This document shows positions 53,882 to 63,129 of a DNA stretch of 64,000 nt, one piece after another. Position 1 is the first letter of the stretch, and each line of letters begins with the position of its first letter. The stretch lies in NCBI GenBank assembly GCA_021824145.1, contig JAKALM010000014.1, positions 20,496 through 84,495 on the forward strand, given 5' to 3'. The position numbers were made by a program, and so were the translations under genes. This DNA comes from Bacteroidota bacterium (lineage in GTDB: Bacteria > Bacteroidota > Ignavibacteria > Ignavibacteriales > Ignavibacteriaceae). The notes beneath the pieces were generated by a model. That model ran no database searches and was not told the DNA's origin. It saw only the letters and a program-made list of their open reading frames with translations.

Positions 53882-53935
53882 GATCTATTCCCAATTAGTA
53901 AAATTAATTAAATATCAACAGAACTAATCTAAAAA

Positions 53936-53961
53936 TGGAGACGCTTTTTACGGCGTCTCCA
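53936..53961 (-). terminator. Terminator after the CBM9-like T9SS gene
   Basis: TGGAGACGC (53936-53944) and GCGTCTCCA (53953-53961) form a 9-bp GC-rich stem with an 8-base loop. On the minus strand ATTTTTAG follows. It ends the upstream symporter/CBM9 unit and separates it from the TonB receptor gene. Confidence 0.85.
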
Positions 53962-53977
53962 CAGAATGAACTTTGAA

Positions 53978-56494
53978 TTACTTGAGTAACATCATTTTCT
54001 TAACACTTTGGAAAGAACCTGCTTGAATCTGGTAGAAATAAACACCGCTTGATAACTTTGAAGCATCAAAATTAACAGTGTAATTTCCAGAACTTTGATA
54101 TTGATTTACCAAAGTTGCAACTTCTCTTCCCAACACATCATAAACCTTCAAAGCAACTTTTCCAGGCTGAACAATTGAATACTGAATAGTTGTTGATGGG
54201 TTAAACGGATTAGGATAATTCTGAGCTAACTTATAATTATTTACAGTCTGTTTTTGATTGTCAACTGCTGTAACCGTCCATTTGTTTCCAATCCAAGTAT
54301 AAGTCCATAGAGCAACATTTTGCCATGAATTACCCTGTGCAATAGGTGAATAATCTAATTGTCCGTCTCTTTGAGTAGCGCCAGGACTAACGCTGTTGAT
54401 CTCAAAGTCAATCGGTATTCTCATACCTTCTTGAGGAACAAATAAATTATCATTTCTTGTAGCTCCGCCATCGGCTTTATGAGCTAAATCTGTCCACGGA
54501 ATTTTTGCTTCAACATTGTAACCTGCTAGTGGATCAGGAAATCTATTTGCATTCCAAGCATAGTTTGGTCCGTAAATCTCAAGAGAATCAACACCCATAT
54601 TATCAATTCTAATATGATTCTGTGAAAATCTGAGATGATAATCAGGCTGCGCACCGTTTTGTAAACCTGAATGTGAAGCGCCATGCCAATCGTAGAGACC
54701 GATGAAAAGATCAGGACTAGTATTTAAATATGATTGACCAAGTGCATCTAAGTTAGGATCATAATATACATTGCTTGCATTAACATGGAAAGCAACATAT
54801 AAATTGTTTGCATCCGCAGCTAAATATGCATCTGCTGAACAAACAGTATCATTCTTGATATTTGTATTCTGAACAACTGTTCCACTGTGATCGCTTGGAT
54901 ACATTCTAAACGATGGAATGCCTGCCCATTCACTTAGATCTGCATCTGCTTGGAAGTTAGCTGGTGCACCCCAATGTATAGTTGTAACGCCTTTAGCCTT
55001 ATTTGTAAGTGCTGTACCTGTTCCGCCTGGCGAACCCAAAATTCCGGCTTCACTTCGACAGACAACTGCATAATAATAGGAAACATTTTGATCAGTACCA
55101 GGAGCTTTTAGAATATGAGTTGCAGACTGAATCCCATGAACTATTCCGGTTGTAACTATCTCAACATCCGGGGCTGTAATATCTGTGATCGGCTTAAATG
55201 AATAATAAACATTATACGTTTCGCCAGATTGACCAGGGACATCATTCCAAATAATTGTGTTTGAGTAGTTGTTGTTCGCAACTCCCATAACTGCCTGAGG
55301 TGCGACTGGAGGAACAAAGTTAATCTTAGGCGTTCCAGTCCAAACGTTAGATAAATAAATTACATGATTTAGTATTCCTGTCGTGTCGCCGTTAGTCATA
55401 AATTGAAATACCGTAACTTTAGTCGAATCAAATGTTGGAGCACCGTCGCTTTGAATTACAAAATTTCTCAACGGCAAAGAATATTGATGCCAGTTAGTAT
55501 CGCTGGCTGCATTAAAAGCATAACCCTCATGCCCAGAACCATCTTCAAATTGAGCTCTTAAAGCTACCCCGGGTTTATCGGTTTTCATCATAAACTTTAA
55601 GCTGTCTACTTGCCAAGCACCGCCCAAGTTAAATGGAGGTGCAATAGAAAATCCAATTCCATTCCAGCCAGAACCCCATTGATCGCCTAGCGTCCATTTA
55701 ATTGCATTTGAATTTGGAACAGGGCCGGCTCCTTGAACAACTTCGTAACCAGCATTGCCCCATTGCCATGGCGATAAATTACCCGGGGTTGCAACACCGT
55801 TAAAAATTACAAACGGAACAGGTTTATTACCGGTTCTTTCAAAACCATCATACATAACTTCCAAAGAATCGCTAGCATTAGATGTTGAAACTAGAGCAAT
55901 ATTCCATCCAACTATTTTGTCAACATCAAATTTCTTGTTGTTTGTTGGCATTCCCCAGCTAGAAGGAGCTAATATAAAACCTGTTGTATCGGGATTATCT
56001 CCGCCTGTCTGGTTTCTTGCAACTAATGGAATCTTCAATTGAACCCAATTTGATGTTGAAGATAATATTACATCGTTTTCATAAATCCATTCTTCGATAG
56101 GATCGCCTGGCGCATCCTGATCGGCTATATGAATTCTGAAAACCATCGTGCTGGGATGGAGAGGAGCCTTAACAACTTTAATCCACAATTTAACTGTATC
56201 GCTTGAACTCCAATCCATTGGTGTTGCACCGCTGGGTAAACGATAAACAAACATTGCGTATGTTCCCCATGAATGGACAGAATCGAGATAAGCATGGACA
56301 TCTAAAGATGCCAGGCCCTGCATTTTATCTGAAGTGTTTTCTGCAAAATTTAGATAACTGTTCCCTTCCTTCAAATACTGGTATAAAGTATCGGCGCCTA
56401 AATTGTCGAAACTTTCCAGCATAGTTTCCTGGGCGTATGCAGAAATACACCACGCAAATAGCATGGAAAAAAGAGGTAAAAGAATCTTTTTCAT
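53978..56494 (-). CDS. T9SS-exported carbohydrate-binding protein with CBM9-like domain
   Basis: This 838-aa protein starts [22 protein letters not shown], a clear signal peptide; GGAAG lies 8 bases before that ATG, so a longer frame with 12 more codons is not used. The N-terminal half holds two carbohydrate-binding-like jelly rolls (about 25-220 and 225-400), then a fibronectin-III domain (about 405-510), a CBM9/DOMON-like sugar-binding domain (about 520-740, with [11 protein letters not shown] and NNLYVAFHV) and a T9SS sorting domain starting [15 protein letters not shown] and ending SVKKMMLLK. It has no catalytic motif that I recognise. Likely role: polysaccharide capture on the cell surface. 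It lies 51 bases after the symporter gene. Confidence 0.82.
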   Translation of the reverse strand: MKKILLPLFSMLFAWCISAYAQETMLESFDNLGADTLYQYLKEGNSYLNFAENTSDKMQGLASLDVHAYLDSVHSWGTYAMFVYRLPSGATPMDWSSSDTVKLWIKVVKAPLHPSTMVFRIHIADQDAPGDPIEEWIYENDVILSSTSNWVQLKIPLVARNQTGGDNPDTTGFILAPSSWGMPTNNKKFDVDKIVGWNIALVSTSNASDSLEVMYDGFERTGNKPVPFVIFNGVATPGNLSPWQWGNAGYEVVQGAGPVPNSNAIKWTLGDQWGSGWNGIGFSIAPPFNLGGAWQVDSLKFMMKTDKPGVALRAQFEDGSGHEGYAFNAASDTNWHQYSLPLRNFVIQSDGAPTFDSTKVTVFQFMTNGDTTGILNHVIYLSNVWTGTPKINFVPPVAPQAVMGVANNNYSNTIIWNDVPGQSGETYNVYYSFKPITDITAPDVEIVTTGIVHGIQSATHILKAPGTDQNVSYYYAVVCRSEAGILGSPGGTGTALTNKAKGVTTIHWGAPANFQADADLSEWAGIPSFRMYPSDHSGTVVQNTNIKNDTVCSADAYLAADANNLYVAFHVNASNVYYDPNLDALGQSYLNTSPDLFIGLYDWHGASHSGLQNGAQPDYHLRFSQNHIRIDNMGVDSLEIYGPNYAWNANRFPDPLAGYNVEAKIPWTDLAHKADGGATRNDNLFVPQEGMRIPIDFEINSVSPGATQRDGQLDYSPIAQGNSWQNVALWTYTWIGNKWTVTAVDNQKQTVNNYKLAQNYPNPFNPSTTIQYSIVQPGKVALKVYDVLGREVATLVNQYQSSGNYTVNFDASKLSSGVYFYQIQAGSFQSVKKMMLLK

Positions 56495-56545
56495 ATGCTG
56501 TCTTCCTTTTTTTTGATTTGAATTGTACATTTAATTAATTATTAA

Positions 56546-58174
56546 TTAGAACCATATACTCCAAAGTCCTATTATTACTAAAAGAATAAATGCGGACATC
56601 ATTACATTTACTCTAAGCGACGCCTTTGCGGGATTATTAGAAAAACTAATGCCCAACTCAGAAAAACTATTCGGAATTAAATATTGTATAGATGAAACTT
56701 TTGATTTTTTTTCTCTTTGTGGTAAGTAGCTTATAATCAGAATAAATGCCGTACTTAATAAGAATAAGAAAATTGAAAAATGTAGAAAATTAATTTGAAC
56801 CAATGGATAAAGGATTCCCATTCCTTTAAGATTAGTTCCATAAACCAATTCCAAAATTAAACGCAGAAAACCAATTGCTTCGCCCAATATTAATGTTGTT
56901 ATTGCAGCTTTAGCGTTTACCTTTTTCAAAATAAATCCCCATAAAAATACCGCTGCGATAGGCGGACTAATATATCCCTGTAAACTTTGCAAATATAGAT
57001 AAACTTGAGAACTAATTAATTTTACTAGTGGGACACAAATTATTGCAAAAATCACAATTGCTGTTGTTGCTAATCTTCCAACCAAAACTAATTCGCGGTC
57101 AGAAGCGTTTGGATGATTTACTTTATAAAAATCATTTGTAAACAATACAGCCACAGTATTGAAAACACTTGCCAGCGAGGACATAATTGCAGCAAGCAAT
57201 CCTGCCAAAACAATTCCTTTGATTCCTATTGGCAGAATGCTGCTTGAAAGAAGCATCGGATATGCTTCGTCGCCTTTAATATCTTGGAACATTGCCGCAG
57301 CAATTAAACCAGGCAATACAAGAATAAAAATTGGCAATACTTTTAACAGCCCAGCAAACAAAGAGCCTCGGCGGGCATCGTTAATTGATTTTGCAGAAAG
57401 AATCTTTTGAATGAAATATTGATCGGTTATCCAATACCAAAAAGCTAAAATCGGTGCGCCGAAAATTACGCCTGTCCAAGGATAATTAGAATCTTTAATT
57501 GATTTAAACATATTAAAGAAATCTGGTGGTAATTTTGCCTGCAAACCAGAAAAACCGCCAACAGCTTTTAGCCCAAAAATTGTTAACAACAAGGCACCAA
57601 CTATCAAAATAATTGCTTGAAAAACGTGTGTCTTCATTACAGAAGTTGCGCCGCCGAGCACTGTATAAAGTCCGGTGAACAGTACAACCATTATTGCAGA
57701 AGTATAAATGCTAAGACCAAACATTTTGTAAAACAAAATTCCGCCGGCAAAAAGGGCTACAGAAATTTTTGTAAAAATGTAAATGATAATTGAAATGACA
57801 GCAAAAGGTTTTCTTAACGAAGGATCAAATCTTTTTTCAAGAAATTCCGGTGTGGTAACAACTCCGGATTTTATATAAATTGGAGCGATTATCCATCCGA
57901 GCAAAATTAAAATAAACACAGCCATCAGTTCGAACTGGCCGACCGCCAATCCTCTTGACGCACCGGCGCCCGCCAAACCAATAAAGTGTTCGCTGGAAAT
58001 ATTTGTTGCAAATATAGAAAGCCCAATTGTAAACCAGCCCATTTTTTTACCGGCAAGAAAATAATCATCAAAACTTTGTTCTTTCTTACCAGAAAAATAA
58101 AAACCAAGGCTGAGTACAATAATTAAATAAACGAGAAGTATTAAGCTATCTAAAAAAGTAAAATCAACTTGCAA
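56546..58174 (-). CDS. Sodium/solute symporter (SSS family, sugar type)
   Basis: This 542-aa inner-membrane protein has about fourteen hydrophobic segments and the SSS family layout. The sequence NISSEHFIGLAGAGASRGLAVG near the N-terminus, ITDQYFIQKILSAKSINDARR in the middle, and AAIMSSLASVFNTVAVLFTNDFYK are typical of sodium/glucose-type members (SGLT, vSGLT). The start is TTG at 58172-58174 with AGGA upstream. It is encoded between the GH2 gene and the CBM9-like T9SS gene, so it probably imports the released monosaccharide or disaccharide with sodium. Confidence 0.92.
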   Translation of the reverse strand: MQVDFTFLDSLILLVYLIIVLSLGFYFSGKKEQSFDDYFLAGKKMGWFTIGLSIFATNISSEHFIGLAGAGASRGLAVGQFELMAVFILILLGWIIAPIYIKSGVVTTPEFLEKRFDPSLRKPFAVISIIIYIFTKISVALFAGGILFYKMFGLSIYTSAIMVVLFTGLYTVLGGATSVMKTHVFQAIILIVGALLLTIFGLKAVGGFSGLQAKLPPDFFNMFKSIKDSNYPWTGVIFGAPILAFWYWITDQYFIQKILSAKSINDARRGSLFAGLLKVLPIFILVLPGLIAAAMFQDIKGDEAYPMLLSSSILPIGIKGIVLAGLLAAIMSSLASVFNTVAVLFTNDFYKVNHPNASDRELVLVGRLATTAIVIFAIICVPLVKLISSQVYLYLQSLQGYISPPIAAVFLWGFILKKVNAKAAITTLILGEAIGFLRLILELVYGTNLKGMGILYPLVQINFLHFSIFLFLLSTAFILIISYLPQREKKSKVSSIQYLIPNSFSELGISFSNNPAKASLRVNVMMSAFILLVIIGLWSIWF

Positions 58175-58285
58175 ATATTTTTCCTGTTTTTTTGTATTTA
58201 TTCACAAATAATGCCAATTGCCGAACTGATTTAAGCACCAAGAATTAAAACAAAATTAAAAGAGAATATTTTAATCTTCGACGGT

Positions 58286-58303
58286 CTTATTAAATTGATA
58301 AAA
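58286..58303. repeat. 18-base repeat CTTATTAAATTGATAAAA, copy 1
   Basis: The same 18 bases occur at 60935-60952. Both copies lie just downstream of a T9SS glycosidase gene on the minus strand (GH2 here, GH5 at the other). Chance or a shared 3' untranslated element. Confidence 0.4.
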
Positions 58304-58350
58304 TGAATTTTATTATTCTAATAAAATGATTTGGTCGTTCTCCAATAAAT

Positions 58351-60690
58351 TTATTTTAATAGGATCATCTTCCTCGTTGAATTAAAATTTCCGGAGTTCA
58401 GTTGATAGAAATAAATCCCGCTCGAAAGTTTATCTGCATTAAAATTAATATCATATTTGCCTTTCGTTTGATATTGACTAACAAGCGTTTCCACAACTCT
58501 TCCCAGCACATCATAAACTTTTAAAGTTACAATTCCCGAATTTGGAATTTGGTAATGAATTTTGGTTGATGGATTAAATGGATTGGGATAGTTTTGCGAA
58601 AGTTCGTAACTGCCAGGAATTGAATTTTCAATTGCATCATTTTTAATTGCAGTAATTTGCATTCCGCCATTATTAAAGTACGGCTGATATTGTGGTATCA
58701 TATATTTTGCAACAAACTTTGGCGTTGTTCTATCCATGGAATAAATTCCCATGCTTTCAAATCCGCTTGGGTGCACGGCAGAATACCAATCAAATGCACA
58801 CCACCAAGTTGTACCCATTAAATAACCGCCATTTGGATTAATGCTCCCGTCAGATTTTAATGCGCCAAGCTCTGTAAACGCTTTGAACGTGCTGTAAAAA
58901 GTAAGTGCCTGAGCATTTTGTGTGCTGTTATTTTCTGTTGACCAATAACCAAACTCAGTATCCAATATTGGTTTTGTTGGATGATCTGAATTTGCGGTTT
59001 GTAAAAATTGTTTTGTACCTGAGTAATAATCGCTTCCGTAAAATATTCCAAAGTACATTGTCCATCCAGCAACATCGCAATATTCTACGGATGGATCTTC
59101 CGGACCCGGCCTATCAGCAGCGGCTGATTCGGTTAATAATCTTCCATCATCATAATTATTTTTGTAATCATCTCTAATTGTTTGAATATAAATTGTTCTG
59201 TTTGTTAAATCTAAACACTCGTTGCAAGTACTCCACAAAAAGATCGATGGTCTGTTATAATCTCTGAAAACCATTTCTCTAAACATTTGCTGATGAATAT
59301 GCCGGGATGTATTTTGAATTATGAAAGCATTTGGATCATCAAACTGCCAAACAGGAATTTCTTCAAGAATTGCAAAGCCCATTCTATCGGCAAGCAGATA
59401 AGTAAACGGTGTATTAGGATAGTGTGCAGTTCTAATCATGTTTGCATTAAGAGCTTTAATTTTTAAAAGATCAGAATAGATTACGCTGTCCGGAATGCTT
59501 CTTCCGTAAACGGGATGATCTTCGTGCCGCGCAACTCCTGTAAAAAATACAACGTGTCCGTTTAATAAAACTTTTGCGCTGTCGGTTGTAATTTTCCTAA
59601 TTCCAAATTGAGTATAATATTCATCGACAACGTTTCCGCTATCTTTCAAAGTAACTTTCATTACATAAAGATTTGGATTGGCCGGCGACCAAAGCTTGGG
59701 ATTATTAACTTGTATCTGCGTTCTCCAAACCGCAATCGAATCGTTATCAATTGTAACTGTGTTATTAGTATTGCCGGAAACTTGAGCTAAAGTAGTAATC
59801 AATGAAGAAGCTTTTTCTGAAAGAATATTTGTCGAATCAACTTTTGTATTATAAACATCAATTTGAACGCTTGCCTGAGTGGATAATCCGCTTTTGTTCA
59901 ACACGACAACCGTTGTTTGAAGATTTCCAGAAGGATCCAACGGAACAATATCTGTTCGAATTACAGAAACCGGATTTGAAACTTCAATATAAACATCGTG
60001 AATAATTCCAGCGTAATTAAACCAATCGCATTGAGTGTAGGGAACAATATCATTTCTTTTTCCCCATGGCGGATTGTCAATTCTAACTGCTAATAAATTT
60101 GATCCGCCGAAATTCAGAAACTTGGAAACATCAAATGCAAAAGATGTGTATCCGCCTTCATGATAACCAAGATAATGCCCGTTCAGCCAAACGTCTGCAG
60201 TATAATTAACAGCTAAAAACATCAGCTTAAAGAACTTTCCGTTCAAGCTGTCCGATACATTAAAACTCTTGCGGTACCAAACTCCATTTTCATAATATTC
60301 GGGAACTTTAGGATAAGCATACATTGTGTTTTCAACGGAAGGAATTGTTTTTGTAGCCCAGCTGCTGTCATTGAAATTTGGAGAAAACATATTTTGAGCT
60401 TCTGTTAAAAGATTTGCATAGCCAGCCGAATCTTTTGCCGCAAGTGATATATTGTGGTCGGCATTAAATCTGAATTTTTTCCATGTCCCATCTAAATCAA
60501 TTATTTGCCTGTCTTGTTTTTCAAATGTTGGTACCGGAAGCCCATTCTGGAACGGAACAGAAATGCCGTTTTCATTTTTTAAAGAAAAAGTAGCTTGAAG
60601 AGTTGCAGTTTGCGATGAAGCAGATTTTGAAAAAATTATTAGAAAAAGAAAAATAAATGAGAAGTATTTAATGCTGTAAAAATTTTTCAT
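58351..60690 (-). CDS. Glycoside hydrolase family 2 enzyme with T9SS sorting domain
   Basis: This 779-aa exported enzyme belongs to the beta-galactosidase/mannosidase/glucuronidase family. After a signal peptide (about 1-27) come the sugar-binding jelly roll with GVWYRKSFNV and ADVWLNGHYLGYHEGGY, the Ig-like domain, the catalytic barrel with GVARHEDHPVYGRS, the acid/base Glu in STCNECLD, the nucleophile Glu in PILDTEFGYW, and a T9SS sorting domain ([17 protein letters not shown], ending STRKMILLK). Having CNE instead of the usual GNE before the acid/base is uncommon. The exact sugar cannot be told. It is surface-attached or secreted, unlike the periplasmic GH3 enzyme. AAGAG precedes the ATG. 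Confidence 0.9.
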   Translation of the reverse strand: MKNFYSIKYFSFIFLFLIIFSKSASSQTATLQATFSLKNENGISVPFQNGLPVPTFEKQDRQIIDLDGTWKKFRFNADHNISLAAKDSAGYANLLTEAQNMFSPNFNDSSWATKTIPSVENTMYAYPKVPEYYENGVWYRKSFNVSDSLNGKFFKLMFLAVNYTADVWLNGHYLGYHEGGYTSFAFDVSKFLNFGGSNLLAVRIDNPPWGKRNDIVPYTQCDWFNYAGIIHDVYIEVSNPVSVIRTDIVPLDPSGNLQTTVVVLNKSGLSTQASVQIDVYNTKVDSTNILSEKASSLITTLAQVSGNTNNTVTIDNDSIAVWRTQIQVNNPKLWSPANPNLYVMKVTLKDSGNVVDEYYTQFGIRKITTDSAKVLLNGHVVFFTGVARHEDHPVYGRSIPDSVIYSDLLKIKALNANMIRTAHYPNTPFTYLLADRMGFAILEEIPVWQFDDPNAFIIQNTSRHIHQQMFREMVFRDYNRPSIFLWSTCNECLDLTNRTIYIQTIRDDYKNNYDDGRLLTESAAADRPGPEDPSVEYCDVAGWTMYFGIFYGSDYYSGTKQFLQTANSDHPTKPILDTEFGYWSTENNSTQNAQALTFYSTFKAFTELGALKSDGSINPNGGYLMGTTWWCAFDWYSAVHPSGFESMGIYSMDRTTPKFVAKYMIPQYQPYFNNGGMQITAIKNDAIENSIPGSYELSQNYPNPFNPSTKIHYQIPNSGIVTLKVYDVLGRVVETLVSQYQTKGKYDINFNADKLSSGIYFYQLNSGNFNSTRKMILLK

Positions 60691-60786
60691 GCTCGACTCT
60701 TAAATGTTTTTAATGAACAGTGATAAATGATATTTTTTTATAATATTTAATTTATTCCGCTGGCAAGCGCTATAATTTTCAAAAGA

Positions 60787-60815
60787 AAAAGCCTTCTAAA
60801 AAGAAGAAGGCTTTT
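60787..60815 (-). terminator. Terminator between GH5 and GH2 genes
   Basis: AAAAGCCTTCT (60787-60797) and AGAAGGCTTTT (60805-60815) form an 11-bp stem with a 7-base loop. On the minus strand CTTTTGAAAATT-like T-rich sequence follows directly, so the GH5 transcript ends here, before the GH2 start at 60690. Confidence 0.85.
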
Positions 60816-60934
60816 CCCAACACAAAAAAGGAGTACATTTCCGCTATCACTATTTAAAGTTCATTAATAGTGCCAATTTTTTATTAAAAAGTTTTCAATT
60901 AGAAATAATTAAAAATAATTCTCTAAAAACTTTT

Positions 60935-60952
60935 CTTATTAAATTGATAAAA
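60935..60952. repeat. 18-base repeat CTTATTAAATTGATAAAA, copy 2
   Basis: This is identical to 58286-58303 and again lies downstream of a T9SS glycosidase stop codon (GH5, stop at 60982). Confidence 0.4.
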
Positions 60953-60981
60953 CTAAATTTATTATAATAATAAAATTGAAC

Positions 60982-62982
60982 TCACTTTAATAAAATCATT
61001 TTCTTCAAATCAGAATATTTCCCGGCTGTAATTCTGTAAAAATAAATTCCGGATGGTAAATTATTCGCGTTAAAATTAATTGAGTATTCTCCTGCGTCTT
61101 TGTTTTCATTAACCAAAGTTTTTACTTCGCTGCCAAGAATATTAAACACTTTAACGGTAACAAAACTTCTTGCCGGAATTGAATATTTTATTTGTGTTGC
61201 GGGATTAAAAGGATTCGGAAAATTCTGATTCAAATTGAAAGTGAATTCATTTTTCTTTTCATTTTTAATTCCGGTTACATTTGATGAAAACATAAAATAA
61301 TTAAGATTATATCCGCCGGATAGAAATTGAATCATCAAACTATGTTTGCCTGCAGGAAGCTGAATATTCTGCAGCGTCATTGTCTGCCAGGTCTGCCATC
61401 CGCCTGTAACCGGAACAGTTATGATTGATGAAATAATATTTCCATCAAGCTTTAAAACAAATTTACCATCAGCTTGGTTTGATGCGTAGCGAATATCAAT
61501 ATTGTAAGAACCGGCTTGAGAAATATTAACCGTGTATTTCATCCACTCGCCTGCATTTATCCACCCAACATCATAACCGTTTGTTGGAAGATCATTGCAC
61601 TGTTCAATATCAACGCCGTCGTTGCGGTAGCATCCGCCGGAGTTCCAGGATGTTTGCGGAGAAACACCGGTATTTTCATAATCAGCATCGTTATAAGCGT
61701 ACGTTACTTTTCCCAAATCATAATTATCTGCATAAACAACTCCGGGAATATTATTATCTGCAAAAGGTAAAATTGAATTATCATTCGGCTGGCGCATCAT
61801 CGCATCGATCATGTCATTCTGAAAAACACAATATTCATATTTCAAATTATTCGCCATCTGAAGAAGCGCATTTGTTGCAAATGTTACGGATGGCTTTGAA
61901 CTTTTTCCTCCCCAGTAATTTAAAAGCTGCTGGTAGTCGCTTGTAATCGGAACGTTCAGCGGTGCGTTGATCGTGTTGAATTTTTTCAGTGTCCACCAGG
62001 ACCATCCAATATCATATTGCTGCATTAACGATGCGCATTCGGTGAACCAAGCATTTGAATTTTCTCCCGTCTCACCAAGCCACAAAGGAACGTTGTATGT
62101 ACTTCTTAGATTTAAATAATTTTGAATTGCGCTGCTTGTATTTTCGTTCCAATATTTATGAAAGCTGTATGCCATCTTTTTATCCCACGGAGGAGTAAGT
62201 CCGCTAAAATCAGTAGCGTACCAATTGCCTTCGATAAAAAGAATATGCGTTGTATCTACAGACCGAATTGCATTTGTAATTCTAACATAAAGATCATGAA
62301 GCGGCTGATTATTGTTTGGAAGCGTCCACGCCGGTTCATTAAGTAAATCGTATCCGGCAACTGTCGGCTCGTTCTTATATCGGTTTGCAATTGTTCTCCA
62401 GATGTCAACCGTTCTAGTTTGCTTTGCGGTATCCTGCCATAAAGAAGGAACCGAAGGATCGTAATCTGAAATTGTGTTGTTGCTTTCGCCTCCGGGAGCG
62501 CAGTGCAGATCGAGTATAACATAAATATTATATTTCTTGCACCAGGAAATTAAGCTGTCGAAAATCGCAAAACCGCTTGCAGAATAAACTCCCGGTGAAT
62601 CCGGCGGAGTTAAAATATTATAATGAAACGGCAGTCGAACCAAATTAAATCCCCACGATGCGAGCGCTTTAATATCGCTTTCGGTAACAAAATTTTTTCT
62701 AAAGTTACTGTAAAATAAATTTGTATTATCTACTCCGATCAAATCTTGGATTTTTTTCTGTATCTGCGAAGGAGAATTAGCAAAGCTCGACATTCCGAAC
62801 ATATAACCTTCCGGTTCAAGCCAGCCGCCAAGCCCCATCCCTTTGAAATAAAATTCCTGTCCGTTTTGATCTACTATTTTATTTCCGCTTACGGTAAGGA
62901 AACTTTGAGAGAAATTTTGAGGAGATTGAATAAATAAAAAGATAAAAAGTGCCGATAAAAAAATTGTAAAATTGTACTTCAT
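60982..62982 (-). CDS. Glycoside hydrolase family 5 enzyme with CBM6 and T9SS sorting domain
   Basis: This 666-aa exported endo-acting enzyme likely cuts beta-1,4-glucan or mannan. The signal peptide covers about 1-26. The GH5 barrel (about 30-370) has NLVRLPFHYNIL, the acid/base Glu in YDLLNEPAW, HKYWNENT and the nucleophile Glu in LWLGETGEN. A CBM6-type domain (about 420-570) has VDIEQCNDL and GWINAGEWMKYTV. The C-terminus is a T9SS sorting domain with NFPNPFNPATQIKYSI, ending LKKMILLK. AGGGAAAGG lies just before the ATG. It is the first gene of the minus-strand carbohydrate region and is divergent from the lipoprotein gene at 63130. Confidence 0.93.
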   Translation of the reverse strand: MKYNFTIFLSALFIFLFIQSPQNFSQSFLTVSGNKIVDQNGQEFYFKGMGLGGWLEPEGYMFGMSSFANSPSQIQKKIQDLIGVDNTNLFYSNFRKNFVTESDIKALASWGFNLVRLPFHYNILTPPDSPGVYSASGFAIFDSLISWCKKYNIYVILDLHCAPGGESNNTISDYDPSVPSLWQDTAKQTRTVDIWRTIANRYKNEPTVAGYDLLNEPAWTLPNNNQPLHDLYVRITNAIRSVDTTHILFIEGNWYATDFSGLTPPWDKKMAYSFHKYWNENTSSAIQNYLNLRSTYNVPLWLGETGENSNAWFTECASLMQQYDIGWSWWTLKKFNTINAPLNVPITSDYQQLLNYWGGKSSKPSVTFATNALLQMANNLKYEYCVFQNDMIDAMMRQPNDNSILPFADNNIPGVVYADNYDLGKVTYAYNDADYENTGVSPQTSWNSGGCYRNDGVDIEQCNDLPTNGYDVGWINAGEWMKYTVNISQAGSYNIDIRYASNQADGKFVLKLDGNIISSIITVPVTGGWQTWQTMTLQNIQLPAGKHSLMIQFLSGGYNLNYFMFSSNVTGIKNEKKNEFTFNLNQNFPNPFNPATQIKYSIPARSFVTVKVFNILGSEVKTLVNENKDAGEYSINFNANNLPSGIYFYRITAGKYSDLKKMILLK

Positions 62983-63129
62983 AACCTTTCCCTAGTTTTT
63001 ACAATTATTTTTGGAAACAATTATTAAGCCAGAAAAATTTGCTTTTCGTTCGCCTCTATTAAATTGTTTTTCTCAGAATTTAGTATTAAAATATTTTGTC
63101 TTTTGAATTAATTTGGAAAGGAATATCAA

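Noticed and set aside
63017..63032. Minus-strand sigma-54-like site before GH5
   Set aside because: TGGCTT-N5-TTGT deviates at both elements, including the -12 GC.
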